Assembly (NCBI GenBank): GCA_905210435.1
Contig: CAJLWO010000012.1
Coordinates: forward strand, 1 to 50,173
DNA length: 50,173 nucleotides
Source: an uncultured Bacteroidales bacterium
Lineage (GTDB): Bacteria; Bacteroidota; Bacteroidia; Bacteroidales; Muribaculaceae
Direction: 5' to 3'
Made by a program: the position numbers and the translations under genes. The stretch's first letter is position 1, and every line of letters starts with the position of its first letter. A model generated the notes under the pieces. It worked only from the letters and a program-made list of their open reading frames with translations, made no database searches and was not told the DNA's origin. Of this stretch, positions 32,460 to 41,300 are shown piece by piece.

Positions 32460-32486
32460 AATCATGAATTTAAAGTCGTATATCGG

Positions 32487-32494
32487 CAAAGATA
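32487..32494 (-). promoter_or_regulatory. Candidate -7 element for the TSCPD gene
   Basis: CAAAGATA reads TATCTTTG on the minus strand, identical to the -7 element of ompA, 28 nt before the ATG. The -33 element is not clear. Confidence 0.6.
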
Positions 32495-32546
32495 CAAAAT
32501 AAGTTGGAATCAATGAGACATTACCATGTATTTCCAAGATATTTAT

Positions 32547-32554
32547 TACTTTTG
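32547..32554 (+). promoter_or_regulatory. Candidate -7 element for the sufS operon
   Basis: TACTTTTG fits TAnnTTTG. Initiation near 32560 leaves about 65 nt before the preferred sufS ATG at 32625 and excludes the upstream ATG at 32526. Confidence 0.55.
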
Positions 32555-32624
32555 CATTGTTATAACTATGTACCCGCTGCCCGCATTATTGCCGCAGCCG
32601 GACGCAATAACATCAGACCGGATT

Positions 32625-33836
32625 ATGGATATCAATAAAATACGCGAACAATTTCCGATACTCGAACGCAAGGTAAAGGGGAAAGATCTGATATATTTCG
32701 ACAATACTGCCACATCGCAGACACCGATACGCGTAGTGCAGGCCATCGAACAGATGTACACCACTACGAAAGCCAACGTGCACCGCGGAGTGTCGTCGAT
32801 ATCGCAGGAGGCCACCGACCTGCAGGAAGCTACGCGCCGACGCATGGCGCAGTGGATTAACGCATCGTCGGAGCAGGAGATAATCTTCACCCGCGGCACC
32901 ACCGAGTCGATAAATCTCGTGGCGTCGTCGTTCGGAGATTTCCTTGAGAACGGCGACGAGATTATACTCACCGTCATGGAGCACCACGCCAACATAGTGC
33001 CCTGGCAGCTGCTCGGACGCCGCAAACGCATCATACTGCGTGTGGTTCCAATCAACAGCCTCGGCGAGCTCAACCTCAACGCCTACCGTTCGCTGTTCAA
33101 CGAGCGCACCAAATTAGTGGCCGTGTGCCATGTGTCGAACGTGCTCGGCACGGTCAATCCCGTGAAGGAGATGACTGCCATCGCTCATGCCAACGGTGTA
33201 CCCGTGCTGATAGACGGCGCCCAGGCCGTACCCCACATGAAAGTAGACGTGAGAGACCTTGACGCCGATTTCTACGCATTCTCGGCTCACAAGATGTATG
33301 GCCCGACAGGCATAGGCGTACTTTACGGCAAGAAAAAATGGCTTGAGATGATGCCCCCCTACCAGGGTGGCGGCGAAATGATAGCGAATGTCAGTTTCGA
33401 ACATACGACATTCGCCGAACTGCCGTTCAAATTCGAAGCCGGCACGCCCGATTTCGTCGGAATTGCCGCGCTTGACAAGGCGCTCGATTTCATCGACGAG
33501 ACAGGATACGACAATATCGCCGCTCACGAGCACGAACTGCTGACATACACCACCGAACGGATGATGCGCATACCCGGCATGAGGATTTTCGGAACGGCTC
33601 CCGACAAGTCGGCCGTCATATCGTTCCTCATCGGGAAAGAGCACCACTATGACATAGGAATGCTGCTCGACACGCAGGGCATAGCCGTGCGTACGGGGCA
33701 CCACTGCGCCCAGCCGCTGATGCATGCGCTCGGCATCGAGGGCACGGTGAGGGCATCGTTTGCGGTGTACAACACACTGGAGGAAGCTGACAGATTTATA
33801 GCGGCACTCGAACGCGTGGCCGCCATGCTTGAATAA
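32625..33836 (+). CDS. sufS: Cysteine desulfurase SufS
   Basis: Starting at the ATG at 32625 gives 403 residues, the standard length, and the usual opening MDINKIREQFPILERKVKGK; an in-frame ATG at 32568 would add 19 residues with no family match. The PLP lysine is K223 in FSAHKMYGPTGIGVLYG. The persulfide cysteine is C361 in VRTGHHCAQPLM, the class II SufS arrangement. TRGTTESINLVA and HHANIVPWQ are also typical. It removes sulfur from cysteine for iron-sulfur cluster assembly. No sufBCD or sufE is in the window, so SufS is separated from the rest of its machinery. tilS follows after 13 nt. Confidence 0.95.
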   Translation: MDINKIREQFPILERKVKGKDLIYFDNTATSQTPIRVVQAIEQMYTTTKANVHRGVSSISQEATDLQEATRRRMAQWINASSEQEIIFTRGTTESINLVASSFGDFLENGDEIILTVMEHHANIVPWQLLGRRKRIILRVVPINSLGELNLNAYRSLFNERTKLVAVCHVSNVLGTVNPVKEMTAIAHANGVPVLIDGAQAVPHMKVDVRDLDADFYAFSAHKMYGPTGIGVLYGKKKWLEMMPPYQGGGEMIANVSFEHTTFAELPFKFEAGTPDFVGIAALDKALDFIDETGYDNIAAHEHELLTYTTERMMRIPGMRIFGTAPDKSAVISFLIGKEHHYDIGMLLDTQGIAVRTGHHCAQPLMHALGIEGTVRASFAVYNTLEEADRFIAALERVAAMLE

Positions 33837-33849
33837 AACAGTAACGACG

Positions 33850-35181
33850 ATGACGACAAAGCAGTTTGAATACGCCATAGCCACAGCGACGGAAGAGCTC
33901 GGAGCAGACCGTACGTCGCACATCGGTGTGGCACTGAGCGGCGGAGCCGACTCGGTGGCGCTCCTTACGGCGCTGACAAGGCTCGGACTGCACGTCACGG
34001 CACTGCACTGCGATTTCTCGCTTCGTGGCGAGGAGAGCGACGGCGACAGGCTTTACTGCGAACGACTGGCCCGTGAGCTCGGCGTGGAACTGCGTCAGGT
34101 GAAATTCGACACGCACGCATCGCGCCTGCCCGGCGAATCAATAGAGATGACATGCCGCCGGCTGCGCTACGCATGGTTCGAGGAGCAGGCGCGCGAAATA
34201 CCGTTGAGCCACATCGCGCTCGGGCACCACTGCGAGGACTCCATCGAGACAATGCTGCTCAATCTCACGAGAGGGAGCGGGCCGAAAGGGCTGTCGGGCA
34301 TAGCACGGAAACGTGACATATACATTCGTCCGATGCTCGCACTCACGCGCGACGACATCGAAAAATATCTTGAAGAAACGGGGCTGCGCTTCCGCACCGA
34401 CTCGACAAACCTCGCCAACGACTACCGCCGCAATGCGTTGCGCAACGTGCTTATACCGAAGCTGTATGAACTGATACCGACTGCAATGTCGGGAATGATG
34501 CGCACGGCCGAAGCCATGCGGCACAGCGCGACCATGATTGAGACGTATCTTGAATGGTGCGCCGAGCGGTATTGCCGCGACGGGAAAATCGACATCGACG
34601 CGATGAGACGCGACGGCATCGACCTGAGCGGCACGCTCTACATGCTCATACCGAAAGTGACCGGTACGGAACCCGGCATGGAGGTTGTGGAGCAGATACT
34701 GTCGGAGCCGGCCAACAGGTCGTCACGCCTGTTTCCGGCAGGCGACGGACGCACCCTCGAGCTATACGGCGGCAAACTGGAACAATATGCCGGCGATGAC
34801 AACAGCGAATACGAGATAACGCTCGACGGCGACATCACCTCCCCTGTCGGAATAAGCATAACCGAAGTCGGCCGTGATGAATTCGAGAAAACACGCAAGA
34901 GCGCCGACACTATATGGCTCGACGGGACGGTGCTCGACGAGCCGCACAGATTCACTTTGCGCCACCGACGCGACGGCGACAGGATGCGTCCGTTCGGCGC
35001 TCCCGGCCAACGGCTCTTAAGCGATATTTTCACCGACCTGAAGATGTCGCGCTCGGAAAAGAACCGTGCTATGATACTCACAATCGACGGCCGCCCTATG
35101 TGGATTATCGGGATAAGAGCCTCCGACATGTACAAAGTCACCGATAATTCAAAAAAAATAATTAAATTGCAGGTCAGATAG
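33850..35181 (+). CDS. tilS: tRNA(Ile)-lysidine synthase
   Basis: 443 residues from the ATG at 33850; the alternative TTG at 33829 overlaps sufS. The PP-loop ATP-binding motif SGGADS is at residues 30-35. LHCDFSLRGEESDGDRLYCE and LALGHHCEDSIETMLLNLTR-type stretches follow, with GSGPKGLSGIARKRDIYIRP, then TDSTNLANDYRRNALRNVLI and the C-terminal TilS domain (FTLRHRRDGDRMRPFGAPGQ). It makes lysidine at C34 of tRNA-Ile(CAU), which is needed to read AUA codons. It sits in a tight plus-strand run after sufS. Confidence 0.95.
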   Translation: MTTKQFEYAIATATEELGADRTSHIGVALSGGADSVALLTALTRLGLHVTALHCDFSLRGEESDGDRLYCERLARELGVELRQVKFDTHASRLPGESIEMTCRRLRYAWFEEQAREIPLSHIALGHHCEDSIETMLLNLTRGSGPKGLSGIARKRDIYIRPMLALTRDDIEKYLEETGLRFRTDSTNLANDYRRNALRNVLIPKLYELIPTAMSGMMRTAEAMRHSATMIETYLEWCAERYCRDGKIDIDAMRRDGIDLSGTLYMLIPKVTGTEPGMEVVEQILSEPANRSSRLFPAGDGRTLELYGGKLEQYAGDDNSEYEITLDGDITSPVGISITEVGRDEFEKTRKSADTIWLDGTVLDEPHRFTLRHRRDGDRMRPFGAPGQRLLSDIFTDLKMSRSEKNRAMILTIDGRPMWIIGIRASDMYKVTDNSKKIIKLQVR

Positions 35182-35231
35182 ACAATCCCTTATTATTTAC
35201 TTCTTTTACTAACCCCAAAAACGACAAAAAC

Positions 35232-35720
35232 ATGACAAACGAATATTTCAGTGATGCCGACCGACGCTTCATGCGCATCGCATCAGAACTTGCATTTGAC
35301 AATATCGACAAAGGGGGCGGCCCGTTCGGAGCGGTAATAGTGCGCGACGGCGAGATAGTGTCGACCGGAGTCAATACCGTGACTCTCACCAACGACCCTA
35401 CGGCACATGCCGAGGTAAACGCCATCCGAGCCGCCTGCGCGTCGGAAAAGACATTCTCGCTCAAGGGATGCGTGGTATACAGTTCGTGCGAACCGTGCCC
35501 GATGTGCCTCAGCGCCCTCTACTGGGCAGGCGTGAGCCGCATATATTACGGCAACACGCAGGAGGATGCCGACAAAATCAATTTCTCCGACCAGTTCATC
35601 TACCGTGAGCTTGACAAACCGAAAGCCGACCGCATGATACCGTGCATACACATGGAGAACGATGAGAGCATACGCGCGTTCGAGAAATGGGCGGCCAAAA
35701 CCGACAAGATAGAGTATTAG
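35232..35720 (+). CDS. guaD: Nucleoside/guanine deaminase (cytidine-deaminase fold)
   Basis: A 162-residue zinc enzyme. The zinc and catalytic residues are H59 and E61 in AHAEVNAIRAAC and C89 and C92 in EPCPMCLSALYWAG. The GGGPFGAVIVRDGEIVSTG start and the downstream IYYGNTQEDADKINFSDQFI stretch resemble bacterial guanine deaminase (GuaD) more than the tRNA adenosine deaminase TadA. It probably deaminates guanine to xanthine; other purine substrates are possible. It lies 50 nt after tilS in the same direction. Confidence 0.8.
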   Translation: MTNEYFSDADRRFMRIASELAFDNIDKGGGPFGAVIVRDGEIVSTGVNTVTLTNDPTAHAEVNAIRAACASEKTFSLKGCVVYSSCEPCPMCLSALYWAGVSRIYYGNTQEDADKINFSDQFIYRELDKPKADRMIPCIHMENDESIRAFEKWAAKTDKIEY

Positions 35721-35741
35721 CGGGTGGCAAAGAGCAGAATC

Positions 35742-36737
35742 ATGAAGGATACGGCGGTAATGATACTTAACTGGAACGGAGCCGGGATGATGAGGCGGTT
35801 TCTTCCGGAAGTGGTGAGGACTACGCCGGAGGAGGATGCCGATGTCATCGTGGTCGACAACGGGAGCACCGACAACTCGCTGAAGGTGCTCGCCGAGGAA
35901 TTCCCGACAGTCAAAGTCATTGCGTTTGACACCAACTACGGATTTGCCGAAGGCTACAACCGCGCGCTGGCCTCGGTTGAGCATGAGTATGTGGTGCTGC
36001 TCAACAGCGATGTCGCCACATCCGACGGATGGCTCGACGGACTGCGTGAAGAGATGCGCAGCCATGCCGACGTAGCGGCGTGCCAGCCCAAAATAATGTC
36101 GGTGGAACGGCCTGATATGTTTGAATATGCGGGGGCCTGCGGCGGCTACATCGACCGCCACGGCTACCCGTATTGCCGCGGACGCATATTCGGCACCGTG
36201 GAAACGGACAGGGGGCAGTATGACGCTCCGGCCGATGTTGACTGGGCTTCGGGCGCCGCGCTGATGGTGAGACGCCGGGCATATCTTGACGCGGGAGGAC
36301 TTGACAGCGCGTTTTTCGCCCACATGGAGGAAATCGACCTGTGCTGGCGCCTGCGTCTTATGGGATACCGCGTGACGGTTGTGCCGTCGTCGAAGATATA
36401 TCATCTTGGGGGAGGCTCGCTTCCCGCCGGCAATCCGCGGAAGACATATCTCAATTTCCGCAACAATCTGCTGATGCTCTACAAGAACCTGCCGCATAAA
36501 GGGCGGCGCCGGGCGCTCATCGTGCGCCGGCTGCTCGACACCATAGCATGGGCCAGATCGGTGGCTTCGATGCAATGGGGCGACGCGGGCGCGATACTGC
36601 GCGCCCACCGCGATTTCAGGCGCATGAAGCATGCCTACGACACTCTCCCCTCCCCCGCGGAAAATCTGATAAAGGGGGCGCCCGACATACTGACATCATA
36701 TTACCTTAAGGGTAAGAAAGAATATTCCCGTCTGTGA
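35742..36737 (+). CDS. Family 2 glycosyltransferase (rhamnosyltransferase-like)
   Basis: 331 residues from the ATG at 35742; an in-frame GTG at 35724 is possible but weaker. The GT-A fold is clear: VMILNWNGAGMMRRFLPEVV, VIVVDNGSTDNSLKVL, VIAFDTNYGFAEGYNRAL with the conserved NxGFAxGxN, VVLLNSDVATSDGWLDGL with the metal-binding NSDV (about 88-91), and the acceptor-side motif FFAHMEEIDLCWRLRLMGYR. It transfers a sugar in cell-surface polysaccharide synthesis. The exact donor and acceptor are unknown. It is cytoplasmic, with no membrane helices seen. Confidence 0.87.
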   Translation: MKDTAVMILNWNGAGMMRRFLPEVVRTTPEEDADVIVVDNGSTDNSLKVLAEEFPTVKVIAFDTNYGFAEGYNRALASVEHEYVVLLNSDVATSDGWLDGLREEMRSHADVAACQPKIMSVERPDMFEYAGACGGYIDRHGYPYCRGRIFGTVETDRGQYDAPADVDWASGAALMVRRRAYLDAGGLDSAFFAHMEEIDLCWRLRLMGYRVTVVPSSKIYHLGGGSLPAGNPRKTYLNFRNNLLMLYKNLPHKGRRRALIVRRLLDTIAWARSVASMQWGDAGAILRAHRDFRRMKHAYDTLPSPAENLIKGAPDILTSYYLKGKKEYSRL

Positions 36738-36739
36738 CA

Positions 36740-37543
36740 ATGAGCGAGATAGAATACATAACCGACATAAATGACCCGCGCACGGCGGTATTCACACGCC
36801 TGACCGAAGCGCAGCTGCGCAACAGGCTCAATCCCGGGGAGGGACTTTTCATAGCCGAAAGCCCGAAAGTGATACATGTGGCGCTCGATGCCGGATACGA
36901 GCCGGTAGCGATGCTCTGTGAGCAACGGCACATAACGGGCGACGCCGCAGGCATCATAAAGCGTGCCACGGAAATGAGAATATACACCGGCGACCGCGCC
37001 ACTCTCGCGCAAATAACGGGATATGAGCTGACGCGGGGCGTATTGTGCGCCATGCGCCGGCGCCCTGCACCGACAGTGGAGGCAATCTGCAGCAACGCAA
37101 GAAGGCTGGTGGTAATCGACGGCGTGACCGACACGACCAATATCGGTGCGATATTCCGCTCGGCCGCTGCACTCGGCATCGACGGCGTGCTGCTGACGCG
37201 GACTTCGTGCGACCCGCTCAACCGACGCAGCATACGGGTGTCGATGGGCTCGGTATTCTTAGTGCCGTGGACATGGATCGACGACCCTACCGCCGACCTG
37301 CACAAAGCAGGCTTCAAGACTGCGGCAATGGCGCTGACCGACGACTCGGTATCCATTGACGACGAGGAACTGAACTCGGTGGAGCGTCTCGCCGTAATCA
37401 TGGGAACCGAAGGGGACGGCCTTGCGAAACAGGTGATAGCCGACGCGGACTACGTGGCGCGCATACCGATGGCCCACGGCGTTGACTCGCTCAATGTGGC
37501 CGCCGCGGCAGCAGTAGCGTTCTGGCAGCTACGAGTAAAGTGA
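36740..37543 (+). CDS. TrmH/SpoU-family RNA 2'-O-methyltransferase
   Basis: 267 residues from the ATG at 36740, 2 nt after the stop of the glycosyltransferase; a GTG at 36734 would overlap it. An N-terminal substrate-binding domain (FIAESPKVIHVALDAGYEPV) is followed by the SpoU knot motifs TNIGAIFRSAAALGIDGVLL, VIMGTEGDGL and IPMAHGVDSLNVAAAAAVAF. It uses SAM to methylate ribose in rRNA or tRNA. The target cannot be settled from sequence. It is the last gene of the plus-strand run that starts at sufS. Confidence 0.9.
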   Translation: MSEIEYITDINDPRTAVFTRLTEAQLRNRLNPGEGLFIAESPKVIHVALDAGYEPVAMLCEQRHITGDAAGIIKRATEMRIYTGDRATLAQITGYELTRGVLCAMRRRPAPTVEAICSNARRLVVIDGVTDTTNIGAIFRSAAALGIDGVLLTRTSCDPLNRRSIRVSMGSVFLVPWTWIDDPTADLHKAGFKTAAMALTDDSVSIDDEELNSVERLAVIMGTEGDGLAKQVIADADYVARIPMAHGVDSLNVAAAAAVAFWQLRVK

Positions 37544-37552
37544 CTTCCTGTA

Positions 37553-37873
37553 TCAATGGGGATATCGGGTGGCGCGGCGGGGATTCATGGGGAACCAGCC
37601 TTTGATTACGCGCCGGCGCTGCTCGAAAAGCTCTTTGATTGTCCAGAAGGAGGAAAATCCGAACACGCCGAGTGCGCTTGACCAGAATATATCGGCAACA
37701 ATCACCGATGCCGCTACGGCCACTACGCCGAGAAAGAGGAAAATCCACCATGGACGTGTGCCGAAATAATATTCGGTCTTGATGACTACGGGATGGAAAA
37801 GGCCGATGATAAGAAAAGTGACAAGACCGATTGCCGGTCCGAGAAGATGATATTGTGCGAGAAATTGTGTCAT
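37553..37873 (-). CDS. DUF4491 family membrane protein
   Basis: 106 residues from the ATG at 37873; the open frame extends upstream through a repeat array and is not credible there. Two or three membrane segments are visible (LGPAIGLVTFLIIGLFHPVV and PWWIFLFLGVVAVAASVIVA), then the conserved WSSALGVFGFSSFWTIKELF and EQRRRVIKGWFPMNPRR, which is diagnostic of DUF4491. Function unknown. Array A6 begins 25 bp upstream of the start codon. Confidence 0.85.
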   Translation of the reverse strand: MTQFLAQYHLLGPAIGLVTFLIIGLFHPVVIKTEYYFGTRPWWIFLFLGVVAVAASVIVADIFWSSALGVFGFSSFWTIKELFEQRRRVIKGWFPMNPRRATRYPH

Positions 37874-37897
37874 AAAGGAAACGATTAGTGAATTTGA

Positions 37898-37931
37898 GTC
37901 GGACTCGTCAGACCGGTCAGACATGTCTGAC
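37898..37931. repeat. 9 bp tandem array A6 (GTCnGACnn x4)
   Basis: GTCGGAC (37898), GTCAGAC (37907), GTCAGAC (37916) and GTCTGAC (37925) are exactly 9 bp apart. The array lies in the spacer between the muramidase stop and the DUF4491 start. Confidence 0.9.
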
Positions 37932-37955
37932 GTTGCATAAATGCAAAGGCCGGTG

Positions 37956-38723
37956 TCAGCGGCCGCAGGACTTTGCGAATTTTTTATAGGCGTCGGCCAT
38001 TTTTTTGTGATAGCGGTACTTTTTATAGCCCGGGCCGTTGTAGCGGAGGGCAAAACCGCTCCAGTCTTTTTTACGTATGAAGCGCACGAGGTCGTTGGCA
38101 CGACAGAATGCGGCAAACAGTTCGAGCTGGTCTCGCTCCGAACGGTTCATCTGAGCACAAAACTCGTCGACACTCTCACAGCCGCACTTGCGCCAATTGA
38201 AACCGCCAATCTGGAACATCCCCCAGAAACAGCTTTCAAGGGCTGAAGCACGGTCAATTTCCATAGCGGCCTCGAGACGCGCGTATTGGGCGGCCTGTTG
38301 CGAACCGTATTTCTTTACGTCGGGAGACCGGAATATGACAGGATATTTCTTACGCGCATTGCTGAGATTGACACCGTGGCGCGGAGCATACGTACGATAT
38401 ATGGAAAGGTCGAAATTGATAATCGCTTTGCCTTTTTTCCAAAAGCCCTGATGCTTGCGCCCGGTCTCGATATCGACTACTGCCTTTATCGCGGCGACTT
38501 CAACGCCAAGTTCGGCAGCCACCTCCCGATAGTCATCTTCGGTGAGGCAATCCCAATCGGAACCCGATCGGGCAGCGGGCAACTGATACCAGCGGGAGAA
38601 GTAGGCGGAGTCGAGCCATACCTCGCCACGTGTAGGGGAATATTCAATAAAAGACTCTTCCGCCGACAGCGTCAAAGCCGCCGGCGAGAGAGCCAAAAGC
38701 GTTATCAGTGCGAGACGGTTCAC
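37956..38723 (-). CDS. Exported N-acetylmuramidase-like protein
   Basis: A 255-residue protein from a GTG start, with a signal peptide (about 1-21). The C-terminal 180 residues match the N-acetylmuramidase (PF11860-type) domain: AAELGVEVAAIKAVVDIETG with the likely catalytic Glu, INFDLSIYRTYAPRHGVN, ALESCFWGMFQIGGFNWRKC, and SGFALRYNGPGYKKYRYHKK. It probably cleaves the peptidoglycan glycan chain. The GTG start overlaps the pepD stop codon (GTGA at 38723-38720), so translation is likely coupled to pepD. Confidence 0.85.
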   Translation of the reverse strand: MNRLALITLLALSPAALTLSAEESFIEYSPTRGEVWLDSAYFSRWYQLPAARSGSDWDCLTEDDYREVAAELGVEVAAIKAVVDIETGRKHQGFWKKGKAIINFDLSIYRTYAPRHGVNLSNARKKYPVIFRSPDVKKYGSQQAAQYARLEAAMEIDRASALESCFWGMFQIGGFNWRKCGCESVDEFCAQMNRSERDQLELFAAFCRANDLVRFIRKKDWSGFALRYNGPGYKKYRYHKKMADAYKKFAKSCGR

Positions 38724-40177
38724 TTGATTTCAGCGACCTTCTCAAGAATACGGCGCAGTTGCTGCCAGAAGCGATCAACGGCCGGAATGAACATCTTCTC
38801 CGACGGAGAATGGACACCGCGGAGCGTGGGTCCGAACGATACCATGTCAAGCTCGGGATAGACCGATTTGAAGAGGCCGCATTCCAGACCGGCATGAATG
38901 GCCTTGATGGCAGGCTTGACACCGAAGAGTTCCTCGTATGCGTCGGAAGCGATTTTCATTATGGGAGAGTTCATGTTGGGCTGCCATCCGGGATATCCGT
39001 CGCCGTGGGTCACACGGGCACCGGCGAGGGTGAACACTGCCTCCACCTGGTTGGCGATGTCCCATTTGCGGGACTCGACGGAGCTGCGCTGCGAGGTAGT
39101 GATGAGGATTTCGTTGTCGGGTTTCATCTTCACGGCGGCGAGGTTGGTGGAAGTCTCCACGAGGCCTTCGAGGTCGCGGCTCATCGACACGACCCCGTGA
39201 GGCGCGCAATAGAGCGAGCGGATAAGGTTGAGCGACGTGCGCGAGTCAATGCAGTATTCCGGACGGTCTACGCTCTCCATGTCGATAACGAGCGTAGGCT
39301 CGATGCCGGCATATTCGTTGGCGATTTCGGCGGCATAGTGGTTGAGGGCTATGCGTACCTCCTCCTTCTTGGAAGTGTGGACACCGACAATAGCGTGGGC
39401 CGCGCGGGGAATGGCGTTGCGGAGGTTGCCGCCGTCAAATTCCGATACGGATACTTCGTATTTTTTGGTAAGAGACCAGAGGAAACGGGCAAGGAGTTTG
39501 TTGGCGTTGGCACGTCCGAGGTGTATGTCGCCGCCGGAGTGGCCGCCGAGACCGTTTTTCACCTCGATACGGAAATACTGGTAGTCGGTGGGCGCCATCG
39601 AACGCTCATATCTGAATACGGCGGTCGTGTCGACACCTCCGGCGCAGCCGATGAATACCTCGGCATCGTCCTCCGAGTCAAGGTTAAGGAGGATTTTGCC
39701 GTGAATCATATCCTTGCCGAGATTGAAGGCACCGGTCATGCCGGTCTCCTCGTCGACGGTGACGAGCACTTCAAGCGGGCCGTGCACGAGGGTGTCGTCT
39801 ATAAGCGCGGCGAGTGAGGCAGCCACGCCGATACCGTTGTCGGCGCCGAGAGTGGTTCCGTCGGCTCTCACCCATTCGCCGTCGACTATTGTGGTGATGG
39901 GATTGTTGTCAAAGTCGAAACCCTTGTGGTCGCTCTCGCACACCATGTCCATGTGGCCCTGCATGATGACTATAGGGGCGTTTTCATGGCCGGGAGTAGC
40001 CGGTTTGTACATCACTACGTTGCCGACCTCATCGGTCTTTGCCTTTATATCATGTTTCTTAGCGAAGTCAAGGAGATATTGGCGTATCTTTTCCTCTTTC
40101 TTTGAGGGTCGCGGAATCTTTGTAATCTCATCGAAAATCCCAAATACGATTTTCGGGTCAAGGTCTTTTACTTCCAT
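38720..40177 (-). CDS. pepD: Aminoacyl-histidine dipeptidase (PepD, M20 family)
   Basis: 485 residues from the ATG at 40177, which gives the usual MEVKDLDPKIVFGIFDEITK opening; frame upstream of it is not supported. M20 zinc-site motifs are VIMQGHMDMVCESDHKGFDF, DGTTLGADNGIGVAASLAAL and VTVDEETGMTGAFNLGKDMI, and NGLGGHSGGDIHLGRANANK is the typical dimerisation-domain start. It hydrolyses dipeptides, including Xaa-His, in the cytoplasm. It is the first gene of a two-gene unit with the muramidase. A weak -7 (TATTTTTG) is at 40296-40289 on the minus strand. Confidence 0.94.
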   Translation of the reverse strand: MEVKDLDPKIVFGIFDEITKIPRPSKKEEKIRQYLLDFAKKHDIKAKTDEVGNVVMYKPATPGHENAPIVIMQGHMDMVCESDHKGFDFDNNPITTIVDGEWVRADGTTLGADNGIGVAASLAALIDDTLVHGPLEVLVTVDEETGMTGAFNLGKDMIHGKILLNLDSEDDAEVFIGCAGGVDTTAVFRYERSMAPTDYQYFRIEVKNGLGGHSGGDIHLGRANANKLLARFLWSLTKKYEVSVSEFDGGNLRNAIPRAAHAIVGVHTSKKEEVRIALNHYAAEIANEYAGIEPTLVIDMESVDRPEYCIDSRTSLNLIRSLYCAPHGVVSMSRDLEGLVETSTNLAAVKMKPDNEILITTSQRSSVESRKWDIANQVEAVFTLAGARVTHGDGYPGWQPNMNSPIMKIASDAYEELFGVKPAIKAIHAGLECGLFKSVYPELDMVSFGPTLRGVHSPSEKMFIPAVDRFWQQLRRILEKVAEIK

Positions 40178-40331
40178 AATCTTAAAATTATATGGTATTA
40201 ATATTGTTGTGAATGTTAAGTTGTATTTACAAATATTGCAAAAGAAACAAAAGATGTTAAAAACAAGCAATATCCGCTGACTAAGTTACAAAAATAAAAT
40301 GATATTCTGCAAATAATTCTACTTTCTTTCA

Positions 40332-40339
40332 TATATTTG
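40332..40339 (+). promoter_or_regulatory. Candidate -7 element before the small membrane protein
   Basis: TATATTTG fits the consensus and lies 19 nt before the ATG at 40359. TCTG at 40306 is a poor -33 match at 22 nt. Confidence 0.6.
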
Positions 40340-40358
40340 CACGTCGATTTCTCCAACA

Positions 40359-40541
40359 ATGGTCAAAACATTAGTAATTTCAGTAGTTTTAATCGCATTG
40401 GCAATTATCGCACTTGGCGTTAAAGTGCTGTTTACCAAAAACGGTAAATTTCCGTCGGGACATGCCCATGAAATCGAGGGGCGGCGCCGCGCGGCCTTAA
40501 AAGACGCGGCACGGCGAAAAGAAGAAAAAACAAAACATTAA
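40359..40541 (+). CDS. Small single-pass membrane protein
   Basis: A 60-residue protein: a membrane helix (residues about 4-26, TLVISVVLIALAIIALGVKV), then FTKNGKFPSGHAHEIEGRRR and a highly charged tail. The KNG-F-S-H-H pattern after one helix recurs in short uncharacterised Bacteroidales proteins. It has its own promoter-like sequence and is followed 17 nt later by the OmpH-like gene, so the two are probably co-transcribed. Function unknown. Confidence 0.7.
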   Translation: MVKTLVISVVLIALAIIALGVKVLFTKNGKFPSGHAHEIEGRRRAALKDAARRKEEKTKH

Positions 40542-40558
40542 CCTATAAAAAACTCAAC

Positions 40559-41161
40559 ATGAAGAAATCAGCACTTCTTGTAGCAGCCATTATCGCTGCA
40601 GCGGCCACCATCACCTCATGCGGCGGCAGTGACAAAGGAGAAGGCAAAGGAAAAGACTCGACTCCGGTAAAACCGGCAGTGGAAGGAACGACTAACATAC
40701 GCTGGTATGACCTCGACTCCGTTTCCAACAATTATAAACTTGTGGAGCTTCTCAACTCAGAGGCTGAAGCAGCCATGAATTCATACCAGAGCTTCGCCCG
40801 CCAGAAAAGCTCGGAAATAGCCGCTCTCCAGAAAAAAATCGAGGACAAGATGCGCAACAACGGCTATCTGTCGGAGGAGAGCTACAACAATGACATGCGC
40901 GACTATCAGACCAAGGCCAACAGCGCTCAGAACGCCATAGCACAGCGCGAGCAGCAGATTGCGGAGCAGGCTGCAACCCAGCAGAAACAGCTTCTCGACT
41001 CGCTTGAGAACTTCCTCAACGACTATGCAAAAAGCAAAGGTTTCGACGTGATACTCATCAAGACTCCCGGCACTCACCTCGCTCCGGAGCTTGACATAAC
41101 CGACGACATCATCTCAGGACTCAACGCCCGCTATAAAGCGCCGACAGAAACCACAAAATAA
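40559..41161 (+). CDS. OmpH/Skp-like periplasmic chaperone lipoprotein
   Basis: A 200-residue protein with a lipoprotein signal (ATITSC, Cys21) and a Gly/Ser/Lys/Asp-rich linker. IRWYDLDSVSNNYKLVELLN is the usual OmpH start strand, followed by a long coiled coil (about 75-145, IAALQKKIEDKMRNNGYLSE and AIAQREQQIAEQAATQQKQL) and a closing GFDVILIKTPGTHLAPELDI strand. Skp-family proteins hold unfolded outer membrane proteins; this one is membrane-tethered. A strong terminator follows. Confidence 0.87.
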   Translation: MKKSALLVAAIIAAAATITSCGGSDKGEGKGKDSTPVKPAVEGTTNIRWYDLDSVSNNYKLVELLNSEAEAAMNSYQSFARQKSSEIAALQKKIEDKMRNNGYLSEESYNNDMRDYQTKANSAQNAIAQREQQIAEQAATQQKQLLDSLENFLNDYAKSKGFDVILIKTPGTHLAPELDITDDIISGLNARYKAPTETTK

Positions 41162-41182
41162 TCGCCGGCGACGAAATAATAC

Positions 41183-41224
41183 ACACAGCGGTGGAAACCG
41201 ACGGTTTCCGCCGCTGTGTTTTTG
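41183..41224 (+). terminator. Rho-independent terminator after the OmpH-like gene
   Basis: ACACAGCGGTGGAAACCG pairs with GGTTTCCGCCGCTGTGT (one G-U pair) and is followed by TTTTTG. Confidence 0.92.
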
Positions 41225-41300
41225 TAGCGAATCAGAGTGCATAACACTATCGTAGTACAATTATCTGTAAAAAGTGACAACAAATCGAATATCAATGCTA

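Noticed and set aside
37874..38116. Upstream extension of the DUF4491 frame
   Set aside because: It passes through array A6 and the muramidase gene; the family N-terminus fits the ATG at 37873.
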